Notes: generated from the sequence alone by a model not told the origin. A DNA stretch of 64,000 bases from Caulobacter sp. 73W (GCF_041021955.1 NZ_CP158375.1:744001-808000); one strand, 5' to 3'. Shown: positions 18,333 to 27,592, numbered from the stretch's first letter. Numbers and translations are program-made.

Positions 18333-19712
18333 GTGAACAGGCGCGACATGATCATGGCGCTCGGCGCGGGCGCCCTGCTCCCCTTCCCCGCCGTCGCCGC
18401 GACCGCCGACGAGCCACGGCTGAGGGCCTGGCTGGACCGCTGGCTCCAGGCGTTCAACGATCCCGACCTTCGCGTCTACAAGGCCTTCGTCGAGCGCAAC
18501 GCCCCCACGGTCGTACCTTATGTCGACGACGACCTGTCGGTCCGCGAGGTGACCGGCGGATGCGAAGTATTGTCGGTGGAAGTCGGTGACGGCGCCGTCA
18601 CCGCGACGGTCAGGGACCGCGCCTGGGACCGCCGCTCCCGCGTCGTCCTTTCGGCCAAGGGCGCCGACCGCCTGGACGACATCGCCTTCCTCGGCGCGCC
18701 GGGCAGCGACGCCACGCCCCAGCTCGACGACGCCGCGCTCGTCAAGGCCGTCCGCGCCAAGCTGGCCGGCGAAGGCGCCGCCGGGCGCTTCAACGGCGCG
18801 GCGTCCATCACCGTCGGCGGCAAGCCGCTGCTGACCGCCCATCACGGGATCGCCGACGAGACGACGGGCGCGGCGATCACGCCGTCCACCCGCTTCTGCA
18901 TCGGCTCGATGGGCAAGCTGTTCACCGCCGTCGCCGTCATGCAGCTAGTCGAGCAACAGCGCCTGTCCCTGGCCGATCCGCTCATTGCGCACCTGCCAGA
19001 CTATCCCAATCGCCGCCTGGCGGAGACGGTGACCATCGAGCATCTGCTGACCCACACCGGCGGCACGGGCGATATCTTCGGCGCGCCCTATGATCCGGCG
19101 ATCCATCGCACGCCGTCCGACATCGTGACCCTCTATGGCGCCCGCGAGCCCGCCTTCGCACCGGGCGCGCGGTGGGGCTACAGCAACTTCGGCTTCGTGC
19201 TGCTGGGCGCCGTGGTCGAAAGGCTGGAAGGGCGCGCCTACGACGCCGTCTTCGCCAACAGGATCTTCACTGCGGCCGGCATGACGCGGACCTCCCAGGC
19301 CTTCGCCTCGCCGCACCCGACGGCCCTGCCCTACACCGGCGCGGCCGCCACGGGCCGGCGCGCGCTGACGCCCTATGAGGGCCTGCCCGCCGGCGGCGGC
19401 TATTCCACGGTCGAGGATATGCAGCGCTTCGTCGCCGCCCTGCGGGACGTTCGCCTGCTGAAGCCCAGGACCCTGGAGGCCATGCTCACGCCCCGCGTCG
19501 CGGCCGGCGCCGGGCATTGGGGGCTGGGCGTCGCCATCCGGTTGCGCGGCGGGCTGACCTATTGGGGCCATGGCGGCGCGGCGCCCGGCGTCAACGCCGA
19601 CCTGGCGGTCTATGGCGGGGGCAAGTCCGTGGTCGTGCTGACCAACCGCGGCCACCCGGCCGCAGCCGTGGCGGGCGACTACATCGGCCTGCGCGTCACC
19701 CCCGCCGCCTAG
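18333..19712 (+). CDS. serine hydrolase, class C beta-lactamase/esterase family
   Basis: A 459-residue protein starting at GTG 18333, with GGGGGAG 8 bases upstream. The N-terminus (NRRDMIMALGAGALLPF...AVA) looks like a signal peptide with a twin arginine. A small N-terminal domain (about 25-125) precedes the hydrolase fold. Catalytic motifs: Ser192-x-x-Lys195 (SMGK), Tyr283-x-Asn (GYSN), and WGHGGAAPG in place of KTG. This set is shared by esterases, D-peptidases and class C beta-lactamases. Without the KTG Lys an esterase or peptidase role is likelier than drug resistance. The MarR gene is its divergent neighbour. Confidence 0.85.
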   Translation: MNRRDMIMALGAGALLPFPAVAATADEPRLRAWLDRWLQAFNDPDLRVYKAFVERNAPTVVPYVDDDLSVREVTGGCEVLSVEVGDGAVTATVRDRAWDRRSRVVLSAKGADRLDDIAFLGAPGSDATPQLDDAALVKAVRAKLAGEGAAGRFNGAASITVGGKPLLTAHHGIADETTGAAITPSTRFCIGSMGKLFTAVAVMQLVEQQRLSLADPLIAHLPDYPNRRLAETVTIEHLLTHTGGTGDIFGAPYDPAIHRTPSDIVTLYGAREPAFAPGARWGYSNFGFVLLGAVVERLEGRAYDAVFANRIFTAAGMTRTSQAFASPHPTALPYTGAAATGRRALTPYEGLPAGGGYSTVEDMQRFVAALRDVRLLKPRTLEAMLTPRVAAGAGHWGLGVAIRLRGGLTYWGHGGAAPGVNADLAVYGGGKSVVVLTNRGHPAAAVAGDYIGLRVTPAA

Positions 19713-19732
19713 CCGGGGGACGTCGCCGCCCC

Positions 19733-21052
19733 TTACGCCGACTTCAGCTCCAGCCGTTCGATCTTGCCGGTGATCAGGAAGTAGGCCGCGACCACCAGGG
19801 CGCAGTGCAGGCCGACGAACCACAGGGCCCCGTCGAAGGAGCCGGTGGCCCCGACGATGTAGCCGATGACAATCGGGGTCACGATACCGGCCGAGTTGCC
19901 GAAGGTGTTGAACACCCCGCCGGTGACGCCGACGAACTCGCGCGGCGAGGTGTCGGACACCACCGCCCAGCCCAGCGACGCGACGCCCTTGCCGAAGAAG
20001 GCCACGGCCATGACCACGATGATCAGCCACGCCTGGTCGATATAGGCGCAGCCGATGATGCTGGCCGACAGGATCATGCCGATCAGCAGCGGCGCCTTGC
20101 GGGCGATGGTCAGCGAGCCGGTCCGCTTCAGCAGCTGGTCGGAGATCACCCCGCCCAGAACCCCGCCCGCGAAGCCGCACAGGGCCGGGGCGGCGGCGGC
20201 GAAGCCGGCGTCCAGGATCGACAGGCCGCGCTCCTTGACCAGGTAGATCGGGAACCAGGTGACGAAGAAGTAGGTCAGCACGTTGATGCCGTACTGGCCG
20301 ATGAACACGCCCAGCAGCATGCGGCTGCCCAGCACCTGCTTGACGTTGCTCCAGCTGAAGTCGGCGCTCTTGCTGACGGTGCGGTCCTCCATCCGGATCA
20401 GGCCGCCGCCGGCCTCGATCAGGTCCAGCTCGGCCTGGTTGATGGACGGGTGCTTCACCGGGCTGTGCAGGCAGAACCAGAACACCACCGCGCCCAGCAC
20501 GCCCAGGCCGCCCATGACGAAGAACACCGAGTGCCAGTCGAAAGTGTGGACCAGCCAACCCATCAGCGGGGCGAAGGCGACCAGCGAGAAATACTGCGCG
20601 GAGTTGAACACCGCCGAGGCCGTTCCCCGCTCCGATCCCGGGAACCAGGCGGCGACGATGCGCGCGTTGCCGGGGAAGGACGGCGATTCCGCCAGGCCCA
20701 CCATGAAGCGCATGGCGAACAGGCCGGCGACCACCGCGCCCCCGGTCAGGAAGCCGGAGAAGCCCTGCACCACCGTGAAGATCGACCACAGGGCGATGGC
20801 CAGGGTGTAGACCAGCTTGGTCCCGAACTTGTCGAGCAGCGCCCCGCCGGGGATCTGGCCGATCACATAGGCCCAGGCGAAGGCCGACATGATGTAGCCC
20901 ATCTGCACGGCGCTAAGCCCCAGGTCCTTGGAGGCCGCGTCGCCCGCGATCGAGAAGGTCGCCCGGTCCGCGTAGTTGATCGTCGTCAGGATGAAGATCA
21001 GCAGCAGGATGCCGTAGCGGACTCGCGTCGGCTTCTGCGGGGAGGTGGTCAT
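19733..21052 (-). CDS. MFS transporter, sugar-acid (GudP/DgoT-like) family
   Basis: A 439-residue permease with twelve predicted membrane helices. The sequence INYADRATFSIAG, AWAYVIGQIPGGALLDKFG and LAESPSFPGNARIVAAWF is very close to the glucarate/galactonate:proton symporters of the anion:cation symporter branch. A central cytoplasmic loop holds EDRTVSKSADFSW. It converges with the serine hydrolase (20 bases) and has no catabolic genes beside it, so the exact sugar acid is open. Confidence 0.9.
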   Translation of the reverse strand: MTTSPQKPTRVRYGILLLIFILTTINYADRATFSIAGDAASKDLGLSAVQMGYIMSAFAWAYVIGQIPGGALLDKFGTKLVYTLAIALWSIFTVVQGFSGFLTGGAVVAGLFAMRFMVGLAESPSFPGNARIVAAWFPGSERGTASAVFNSAQYFSLVAFAPLMGWLVHTFDWHSVFFVMGGLGVLGAVVFWFCLHSPVKHPSINQAELDLIEAGGGLIRMEDRTVSKSADFSWSNVKQVLGSRMLLGVFIGQYGINVLTYFFVTWFPIYLVKERGLSILDAGFAAAAPALCGFAGGVLGGVISDQLLKRTGSLTIARKAPLLIGMILSASIIGCAYIDQAWLIIVVMAVAFFGKGVASLGWAVVSDTSPREFVGVTGGVFNTFGNSAGIVTPIVIGYIVGATGSFDGALWFVGLHCALVVAAYFLITGKIERLELKSA

Positions 21053-21255
21053 GGTCAGGCGCTTCCCGGTTCTAGAGACCAGGCGGCGGCCATTGTCGCT
21101 CTCCCCCGGTCAGTCTCCCAACATCCGGGCGCGGACACGCTGCGGATTGCTGGATCATAGGCTGACGTTGCCCGCGACTTTTGTCCAATTGCGCTATGGA
21201 TGAATGCGCCGATTGAATTGATCCAGACTCTCTGATCCGCACCGACCAGAGCGCC

Positions 21256-22152
21256 CTACCCCCGAAACCGCATCGCCTCCACCAGCAGCGCGAAGGCCGG
21301 GGTCTGCTGGCGGCGGCTGGGGTAGTAGAGGTGATAACCCGCGAACGGCGCGCACCAGTCGGTCAGGACCGGGACCAGCTCGCCCCGGTCCACATGCGCC
21401 CGCAGCATGATGTCGGGCAAGAAGGCGATGCCCAGGCCCTTCAGCGCGGCCTCGATGATCAGGTCGCCGCTGTTGAACACAAGCTGCCCGTCCACCCGCA
21501 CCCGCAGCTCGCGCCCGTCCTTGTCGTCGAACTCCCAGGCGTACAGCGCGCCATAGGTGGGAAGGCGCATGTTGATGCAGTTGTGCGCCGTCAGGTCTTG
21601 CGGCGTCAGCGGCTTGGGTCGGTCGGCGAAATAGGCCGGGGCCGCCGCCGCCATCATCCGCAGATCATGGCCGACAGGCACGGCGATCATGTCCTTGGCC
21701 ACCGTACCGCCGAAGCGGATGCCGGCGTCGTATCGCTCGGCCACAATGTCGGTCAGGCCATAGTCCACCACCACCTCCACATGGATGTCGGGATGGGCCG
21801 GCAGCAGCCGCTCCAAGGCTGGCAGGATGACCGTGGCCGCCGCGTGCTCGGTCGCGGTGATCCGGAAGTTGCCCGCCGGTCGTTCGCGCAGCTCGCTCAG
21901 CGCCGCCAGCTCGGCGTCGATCTCGTCCAGGCGCGGGCCAATGGTTTGCAACAGGCGCTCGCCCGCGTCGGTCGTGGTCACGTTGCGCGTGGTGCGGGTC
22001 AACAACCGCACGCCCAGCCGGGCCTCCAATCCCCGGATGGTGTGGCTCAGAGCCGATTGCGACACGCCCAGATTGGCCGCCGCCCGGGTGAAGCTGCGGT
22101 GGCGAGCCACGGCCACGAACGCCGACAGGTCGTTGATGTTGGTCTTGGCCAT
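21256..22152 (-). CDS. LysR-family regulator (divergent to alcohol dehydrogenase)
   Basis: A 298-residue regulator. The start at ATG 22152 (MAKTNINDLSAFVAV) matches the family; a longer frame from 22203 adds unrelated residues. The helix-turn-helix is SFTRAAANLGVSQSALSHTI. The C-terminal effector domain continues to about 290. A 23-base dyad lies 18 bases upstream. The divergent YahK-like dehydrogenase gene is its likely target. The effector could be an aldehyde or another electrophile, by analogy with similar LysR-dehydrogenase pairs. Confidence 0.9.
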   Translation of the reverse strand: MAKTNINDLSAFVAVARHRSFTRAAANLGVSQSALSHTIRGLEARLGVRLLTRTTRNVTTTDAGERLLQTIGPRLDEIDAELAALSELRERPAGNFRITATEHAAATVILPALERLLPAHPDIHVEVVVDYGLTDIVAERYDAGIRFGGTVAKDMIAVPVGHDLRMMAAAAPAYFADRPKPLTPQDLTAHNCINMRLPTYGALYAWEFDDKDGRELRVRVDGQLVFNSGDLIIEAALKGLGIAFLPDIMLRAHVDRGELVPVLTDWCAPFAGYHLYYPSRRQQTPAFALLVEAMRFRG

Positions 22153-22169
22153 GGCGGAGGTCCGGAACC

Positions 22170-22192
22170 AGTTATGAGCACACCTCATAACT
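22170..22192. promoter_or_regulatory. inverted repeat, probable LysR binding site
   Basis: AGTTATGAG-cacac-CTCATAACT is a perfect dyad with a 5-base centre, in the divergent promoter region. A weaker dyad, ATCGC / GCGAT (22214-22230), lies nearer the dehydrogenase and could be the activation half-site. Confidence 0.6.
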
Positions 22193-22301
22193 GCATGCCA
22201 CATTCTCCGGCTTATCGCAGCAATAGCGATGGCTTAACTTGACGGTCCGACGACGGGCGACCGGCGTCCATTCCTTTCGACTTCACCCGAAAGCCTCTCC
22301 C

Positions 22302-23360
22302 ATGACCACCAAAGCCTACGGCGCCTACGCGGCCGACAAGCCGCTCGAGCCCATCGACATCCAGCGCCGCGCGCCGGGTCCCAAGGACGTGCAGATCGAA
22401 ATCGCCTACTGCGGCGTCTGCCACTCCGACCTGCACACCATCCGCTCCGAATGGGCGGGCACCCTCTATCCCTGCGTTCCGGGCCACGAGATCGTCGGCC
22501 GCGTCTCCGCGGTCGGCGCGAGCGTCAGCAAGTTCAAGGAAGGCGATATCGTCGGCGTCGGCTGCATGGTCGGCAGCTGCAAGAGCTGCAGCTCCTGCGA
22601 CGACGGCCTGGAACAATACTGCGTCGGCTCCGGCTTCGTCGGCGCCTACAACGGCCCGACCGAGGACGCCCCCGGCCACACCCTGGGCGGCTATTCGGAC
22701 CGCATCGTCGTCGACCAGGACTTCGTCCTCAGCATCAAGCACGCGCCGGAGCAACTGGCCGCCGTCGCCCCGCTGCTCTGCGCCGGCATCACCACCTACT
22801 CGCCCCTGCGCCACTGGAAAGCCGGTCCCGGCAGGAAGGTCGGCATCGTCGGGATCGGCGGCCTGGGCCACATGGGGGTCAAGCTGGCCCACGCCATGGG
22901 CGCCCACGTCGTGGCCTTCACCACCTCGGAATCCAAGCGCCAGGACGCCCTGGACCTGGGCGCCGACGAGGTGATCGTCTCGCGCAACGCCGACGAGATG
23001 GCGGCCCACGCCGGCAGCTTCGACTTCATCCTCAACACTGTCGCGGTCAGCCACGACCTGGACGCCTACACCGCCCTGCTGGCGCGTGACGGGACCATGT
23101 GCCTGGTCGGCGTGCCCGAACACGCCCACCCGTCGCCCAACGTCGGCACGCTGATCTTCGGCCGCAAGTCGATCGCCGGCTCGCTGATCGGCGGCATCGC
23201 CGAGACGCAGGAGATGCTCGATTTCTGCGCCGAGCACGGCATCGTCTCCGACATCGAGATGATCCGCATCCAGCAGATCGACGAAGCCTACGAGCGCATG
23301 ACGCGCAGCGATGTGAAGTACCGATTCGTCATCGACAACGCCTCCCTGCAGGACGGGTGA
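22302..23360 (+). CDS. zinc-dependent NAD(P) alcohol/aldehyde reductase, YahK-like
   Basis: A 352-residue medium-chain dehydrogenase. The catalytic zinc site is CGVCHSDLHTI with GHEIVGRV. The structural zinc site is CKSCSSCDDGLEQYC. The Rossmann motif GIGGLGHMGVKLAHAMGA binds NADP-type cofactor. The overall pattern matches E. coli YahK and cinnamyl-alcohol dehydrogenases, broad-range aldehyde reductases. ATG 22302 gives the family N-terminus (MTTKAYGAYAADKPLEP). It is followed by a clear terminator and preceded by a divergent LysR gene. Confidence 0.93.
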   Translation: MTTKAYGAYAADKPLEPIDIQRRAPGPKDVQIEIAYCGVCHSDLHTIRSEWAGTLYPCVPGHEIVGRVSAVGASVSKFKEGDIVGVGCMVGSCKSCSSCDDGLEQYCVGSGFVGAYNGPTEDAPGHTLGGYSDRIVVDQDFVLSIKHAPEQLAAVAPLLCAGITTYSPLRHWKAGPGRKVGIVGIGGLGHMGVKLAHAMGAHVVAFTTSESKRQDALDLGADEVIVSRNADEMAAHAGSFDFILNTVAVSHDLDAYTALLARDGTMCLVGVPEHAHPSPNVGTLIFGRKSIAGSLIGGIAETQEMLDFCAEHGIVSDIEMIRIQQIDEAYERMTRSDVKYRFVIDNASLQDG

Positions 23361-23368
23361 TTAGTTGA

Positions 23369-23394
23369 AAGGGCGGTGAGCATTCACCGCCCTT
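23369..23394 (+). terminator. Rho-independent terminator of the YahK-like gene
   Basis: AAGGGCGGTGA / TCACCGCCCTT forms an 11-base perfect stem with a GCAT loop, followed by CTTTCC, nine bases after the stop codon. Confidence 0.85.
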
Positions 23395-23403
23395 CTTTCC
23401 AAA

Positions 23404-23513
23404 CTCCGTCACCCTAGGCCTTGTGCCTAGGGCCCATACGCTCCGCATCCGCCGAGCAAGCTCAGGACCTCAGCCGCGTCTGGGTCCTCGCCACAAGGGC
23501 GAGGATGATGGAG
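23404..23513. repeat. intergenic palindromic repeat, family B
   Basis: Left arm CCCTAGGCCTTGTGCCTAGGG, right arm CCTCGCCACAAGGGCGAGG, in the gap between the dehydrogenase terminator and the DUF1624 gene stop. Confidence 0.75.
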
Positions 23514-23531
23514 AGTGGTGGGCGAGGCTCC

Positions 23532-24692
23532 CTACAGATACTTCATCCACCACCGCCCGCTCCGCCGCTTCACGCCCGCGAACCAGCGGCAGGCGTACCA
23601 GCACGGAACGGCGACCGCGGCCGCCAGCAGCCACAGCCAGGCCACGCCCGGCACGCTGAACGCCTCGCCCTGATTGGGGCCCAGCAGCGTCAGCCCCGCC
23701 ACGTTCAGCAGATGCAGGCCGTAGAGGTGGATCAGATAGAAGAACAGCGGCGCCCCGCCGAACACGGCCAGCAAACCCACCAGACGCTCCGGCGCCTTCT
23801 CCAGCCACGCCAGCAGCAGCGCGCCCACGCCCAGGGTCAGCAGCACGAAGTCGGCCGAGGGCGGATACTTGGTCAGGTTCAGCACGCTCATCACCGTGCG
23901 CAGCGGCTCGGCCTGCACCGTCCACGGTGTCGGCTCGCCATAGATGTTGATCGTCCGCAGGACCACGAACAGGCCCAGCATGGCGGCCCCGGTCATCGCC
24001 AGGTTGCGCAGGCGCTCGACCTGCGGCCGGGTGAACCACGGCCCCATGGCATAGCCCAGGGCGGCGATCCCGATCCATGGCAGCAGCGGATAGGACGTCC
24101 GCGCCCGCCCGCCCCAAGGCAGGTCGATGAAGCCGCGCTCGTGCAGCACGGCCCAGATCGCGTGCCCCGGCTGGCCCTTGGCGATGGTGATGGGGTCCAG
24201 CAGGTTGTGGCCCAGCACGATGACCAGCCCCACCGTGATCAGCGCCGGCCGCGGCAGATGGACCAACCCCGCCAGGGCGATCATCGACAGGCCGATGGCC
24301 CAGATCACCTGTAGGTAGAGGGTCGACGGCGTCAGGGAGAAGGTCCAGGCGAAGCTGACAACCGTCAACTCGAGCCCCACCAGGAACAGGCCCCGCTTCA
24401 GCAGGAAGCTTGAGGCCGCCGGCGCCCCGCCCTGCTTGGCGCCGTAGAGCCAAGCCCCCAGCCCCGTCAGCGCCACGAACACCGGCGCGCACAGGTGCGC
24501 CGCCAGCCGCGTGAAGAACAGCGCCGGCGACGTCGCCTGCACGTCCATGGGGTCGGACACCTGGGCGTGGATAAAGAAGAACTCCCGCGCGTGGTCCACC
24601 AGCATCAGCAGGATCACCAGTCCGCGCAGGGCGTCGATGGAGCGGATGCGGCCGGACGGCGTCGGGACGGTGTGGGCGGTTGACATCATCAC
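23532..24692 (-). CDS. DUF1624/heparan-alpha-glucosaminide acetyltransferase-like membrane protein
   Basis: A 386-residue polytopic protein with about ten membrane helices. The N-terminal SIDALRGLVILLMLVDHARE, with its Arg-Gly and Asp-His, is the signature of the YeiB/HGSNAT superfamily of membrane acyltransferases. PLLPWIGIAALGYAMGPWF is a second conserved block. The C-terminus is basic (RRSGRWWMKYL). Substrate unknown. Starts at 24692 (GTG), 24689 or 24686 (ATG) are all possible. Divergent from the TonB receptor, with only about 20 bases between the start regions and a dyad among them. Confidence 0.8.
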   Translation of the reverse strand: MMMSTAHTVPTPSGRIRSIDALRGLVILLMLVDHAREFFFIHAQVSDPMDVQATSPALFFTRLAAHLCAPVFVALTGLGAWLYGAKQGGAPAASSFLLKRGLFLVGLELTVVSFAWTFSLTPSTLYLQVIWAIGLSMIALAGLVHLPRPALITVGLVIVLGHNLLDPITIAKGQPGHAIWAVLHERGFIDLPWGGRARTSYPLLPWIGIAALGYAMGPWFTRPQVERLRNLAMTGAAMLGLFVVLRTINIYGEPTPWTVQAEPLRTVMSVLNLTKYPPSADFVLLTLGVGALLLAWLEKAPERLVGLLAVFGGAPLFFYLIHLYGLHLLNVAGLTLLGPNQGEAFSVPGVAWLWLLAAAVAVPCWYACRWFAGVKRRSGRWWMKYL

Positions 24693-24712
24693 CAGCGACC
24701 AAGTACCCGATA

Positions 24713-24727
24713 TGTAATAACATTACA
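24713..24727. promoter_or_regulatory. inverted repeat at the TonB receptor start
   Basis: TGTAAT-AAC-ATTACA is a perfect 15-base dyad. It lies just before the ribosome binding site of the receptor and about 20 bases from the divergent DUF1624 start, so one protein bound here could control both. No regulator gene is adjacent. It does not resemble a classic Fur box. Confidence 0.5.
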
Positions 24728-24740
24728 AATGGAGCTGTCC

Positions 24741-26795
24741 GTGTCCTTCCTGTCGACCTGCGCGAGCCTGTGCCTGCTGGCCGCGGCCGAACCGGCGCAT
24801 GCCGATCCCGCCCACGAGATCGGCGAGATCGTCATCCTGGGCCGCCGGGGCGCGGCGCGCGACGTGACGCTCAGCGCCGGCGCGGTGACCGAACGGATGT
24901 CCCCCTCCTCCCGCTCCGTGGAAAGCGACCTGCTGGAGGCCGTGGGCGCCGTGCGCCTGGCCGACGCCTTGGAGTTGGTCAGCGGCGTCAGCCAACAGAA
25001 CAACCGCGGCGGCGTCATGGACAACTTCGCCATCCGGGGCTTCCTCGGCACCCCCGACGGCGGGGCCGAGTATTACGTGGACGGCTTCCTGGCCAACCGG
25101 GGCCTGGCCCCGCCGCGCGACCCAGCCACGGCTGAGCGGATCGAGATCCTGAAAGGTCCCGCCGGCGCCCTGTTCGGCGACATCGATCCCGCCGGCCGGG
25201 TCAACATCGTCTCCAAGACCCCGCGCTTCGACCGCGCCTTCGAAGCCACAGCCACCGTCGGCTCCTTCGGCCTGCGCCGGGGCGAACTGGACCTGACCGG
25301 CCCGCTGACCGACGACCTGGCCGCCCGCCTGGTGGTCGCCGCCGAGCACAGCGACGGCTGGCGCGACCATGTGGACCTCGACCGCCAGGTCATCGCCCCG
25401 TCCCTCACCTGGCGTCCCACCGACGACCTGCGCCTGACCTATGTGGGCGAGTTCACCCGCTTCGACACGCTCTTCGACCGGGGCCTGCCGGCCCTCAACG
25501 GCGACGCCCTGGCCGTGCCCCGCTCGCGCTACTTCGGCGAGCCGGCGGACGGGACGACCCGCTTCCGCAACGAGCGGCATCAGCTCACCGGCGACTGGCA
25601 CATCAACGAGGACTGGAGCCTGAACGGCGGCCTGGCCTATCGCGACGGCACGCTGAAGGGCCTGTCCAGCGACCACTCCCGCCTGGTCGGCGACATCCTG
25701 TGGCGCCAACGCCGTCAGCGCGACTTCAGCACCCAGGACATCTCCGCCCGGCTGGAGCTGAACGGCCGGATCGAGGCCGCCGGGACGCACCGCCTCGGCT
25801 TGGGGGTGAAGGGCTACACCATGGACTTCCAGGAACGCTGGATGCGCCGCAACCCCGCCGCCGCCGCGCCCTATCCGATCAACGTTCACAACCCGGTCTA
25901 TGGCGGCCCGCAGCCGACCCTGGCCCCGTTCACCGACAACCGCGAGACGCGCGAGGTCCTCTCCCTCTACGCCCAGGATCTGTGGGAGCTCACCGACCGC
26001 CTCAGCCTGGTCGGCGGCCTGCGTTACGACAACTATCGCCAGAAGATCCGCAACAACCGCACCGGCGCGGTGGGCAAGGCCGACGGCGGTCCCGTCGACT
26101 GGCGCCTGGCCGGCCGCTATCGCCTGGCCGACGCCTGGACCCTGCACGCCAGCTACGGCCGCTCCTTCGTCCTCAACTCAGGCACCGACCGCAACGGCGC
26201 CGGCTTCGCGCCCGAGGAGGGCAAGGGCTGGGAGATCGGCCTGTCCGGCGCCTGGGACGGCCTCGACGTCAACGCCACCTGGTTCGACATCGAGAAGCAC
26301 AACATCCTGACCAACGACCCGACCGATCCCAACTTCCTGGCCCCGGTCGGCAAGCTGACTACCCGGGGGCTGGAGCTCGACGCCGCATGGCGCCTGGGCG
26401 AGGCCTGGCAGGTGGTCGGCAACTACGCCTGGACCGACGCGGAGGCCGACGACGCCGCCTTCGCCAGCAAGGACGTGCTCAACGTGCCCGAACACTCCGG
26501 CTCGGTGTACGTGGTCGGCCGCTTCCCCACTGGGCACGGCACGGAATGGTCGGTCACCGCCGGCCTCGCCCACACCGGCGACCGCGCCGCCGCCATCGAC
26601 GGCAGCGGCGTGCGGCTGCCCGCCTACTGGAAGGCCAAGGCGGCGGTGGAGTACGGCGTCACCCATCAGGTCACCCTGCGCCTGGAAGCCGACAACCTGT
26701 TCGACGAGCACTACGCCGCCAGCTCCTACAGCCCGCTATGGATCTTCCCCGGCGCGCCGAGGGTGGTGCGGGCCTCGGTGAAGGTGGCGTTGTAG
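24741..26795 (+). CDS. TonB-dependent siderophore-type outer membrane receptor
   Basis: A 684-residue receptor: signal peptide (MSFLSTCASLCLLAAAEPAHA), a short TonB-box-like EIVILG, a plug domain (about 60-165, with NFAIRGF and RIEILKGPAGALFGDIDPAGRVNIVSKTP split across it), then a 22-strand barrel ending in VRASVKVAL. The plug wording GPAGALFG...PAGRVNIVSK matches the ferrichrome/ferrioxamine branch. I prefer GTG 24741, which has GGAG 6 bases before it; an ATG at 24729 lacks a ribosome binding site and would place the operator at the start codon. No iron-transport partners are adjacent. Confidence 0.9.
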   Translation: MSFLSTCASLCLLAAAEPAHADPAHEIGEIVILGRRGAARDVTLSAGAVTERMSPSSRSVESDLLEAVGAVRLADALELVSGVSQQNNRGGVMDNFAIRGFLGTPDGGAEYYVDGFLANRGLAPPRDPATAERIEILKGPAGALFGDIDPAGRVNIVSKTPRFDRAFEATATVGSFGLRRGELDLTGPLTDDLAARLVVAAEHSDGWRDHVDLDRQVIAPSLTWRPTDDLRLTYVGEFTRFDTLFDRGLPALNGDALAVPRSRYFGEPADGTTRFRNERHQLTGDWHINEDWSLNGGLAYRDGTLKGLSSDHSRLVGDILWRQRRQRDFSTQDISARLELNGRIEAAGTHRLGLGVKGYTMDFQERWMRRNPAAAAPYPINVHNPVYGGPQPTLAPFTDNRETREVLSLYAQDLWELTDRLSLVGGLRYDNYRQKIRNNRTGAVGKADGGPVDWRLAGRYRLADAWTLHASYGRSFVLNSGTDRNGAGFAPEEGKGWEIGLSGAWDGLDVNATWFDIEKHNILTNDPTDPNFLAPVGKLTTRGLELDAAWRLGEAWQVVGNYAWTDAEADDAAFASKDVLNVPEHSGSVYVVGRFPTGHGTEWSVTAGLAHTGDRAAAIDGSGVRLPAYWKAKAAVEYGVTHQVTLRLEADNLFDEHYAASSYSPLWIFPGAPRVVRASVKVAL

Positions 26796-26802
26796 GGGAC
26801 GT

Positions 26803-27098
26803 TGCGTGCTTCGAGACGCGCTGTCGCGCTCCTCAGCATGACGAAGTTGGGTTGGTCCTACAGAGTTCGTCATCCTGAGGAGGCCGCAGGCCGTCTCGAA
26901 GGACGCAGGCCATTTCAACCGCACATCCCCGCGCAGGCGGGGACCCAAGCTGAATCTCAGTATGGGCTCCCGCCTTCGCGGGAGTGAGCGGAGATTGGGA
27001 AACTCACTGCGTCCTTCGACAAGCTCAGGATGACGAATTCCGAGCTACCCACCTTCGTCATGCTGAGCGGTCGCGCAGCGACCAGTCGAAGCACGCAC
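26803..27098. repeat. three intergenic repeats (families C, D, C')
   Basis: 26803-26907 is family C (GCTTCGAGACGCGCT ... CGTCTCGAAGGACGC). 26921-26990 is family D (CCCCGCGCAGGCGGGGACC ... CTCCCGCCTTCGCGGGAG). 27009-27098 is C' (TCCTTCGACAAGCTCAGGAT ... GTCGAAGCACGC). They fill the whole gap after the receptor; no gene was seen. Confidence 0.75.
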
Positions 27099-27103
27099 AG
27101 CCC

Positions 27104-27592
27104 TCAAGCCCCGTACTTCAACCGGCTCGTCTCCTCGAACATCTTGAACTTCGGCACCACCGCGCAGCGGAGTTTGCCATCGACCATCGCGACCCGCGCC
27201 GCCTTGCCCTGGCCCGGCGCGTAGTAGCCCGCCTGGCCCGCCGCCTCGGCGCGCAGGAAGACCGGGCCGGTGAACTGGCAGACCGGCTGCTTGTCCTTGT
27301 GGCCCGCCGCGACGACGCGCGTGCACATCACATGGCCGACCCGCCGCTCGAACTTCATGCCGTAGAAGCGCGTCTCCGACACCGACAGGGGCGCGGCGTC
27401 ATAGGCCTGCTCGGTGATGGTCGGGCAGGGCTCCCCCGCCACTGACCACCGCGCCGCCTCCTGCGCGTCGGCGGCTTCCTGCTTGCGCACGTTCAGGGCG
27501 GCGGCGCCGGCCGTGCCCAGCCACACCGCGCCGACCAGGGTCCAGACCGCGACCCGCTTCGTCGTCCGCAGGATGTTCGGGTTGAATTGCAT
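27104..27592 (-). CDS. membrane-anchored secreted protein of unknown function
   Basis: A 162-residue protein. ATG 27592 is chosen because GGGGAG lies 8 bases upstream. One N-terminal membrane segment (VAVWTLVGAVWLGTAGAAAL) is followed by an extracytoplasmic domain with four Cys (PCPTIT, HVMCTR, PVCQFTG, RCAVVP), suggesting disulphides. The pattern FYGMKFERRVGHVMCTRV looks like a small beta-rich fold. I do not recognise a family. It is downstream of the LysR gene in the same direction (about 65 bases), so it may share its transcript. Confidence 0.7.
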   Translation of the reverse strand: MQFNPNILRTTKRVAVWTLVGAVWLGTAGAAALNVRKQEAADAQEAARWSVAGEPCPTITEQAYDAAPLSVSETRFYGMKFERRVGHVMCTRVVAAGHKDKQPVCQFTGPVFLRAEAAGQAGYYAPGQGKAARVAMVDGKLRCAVVPKFKMFEETSRLKYGA

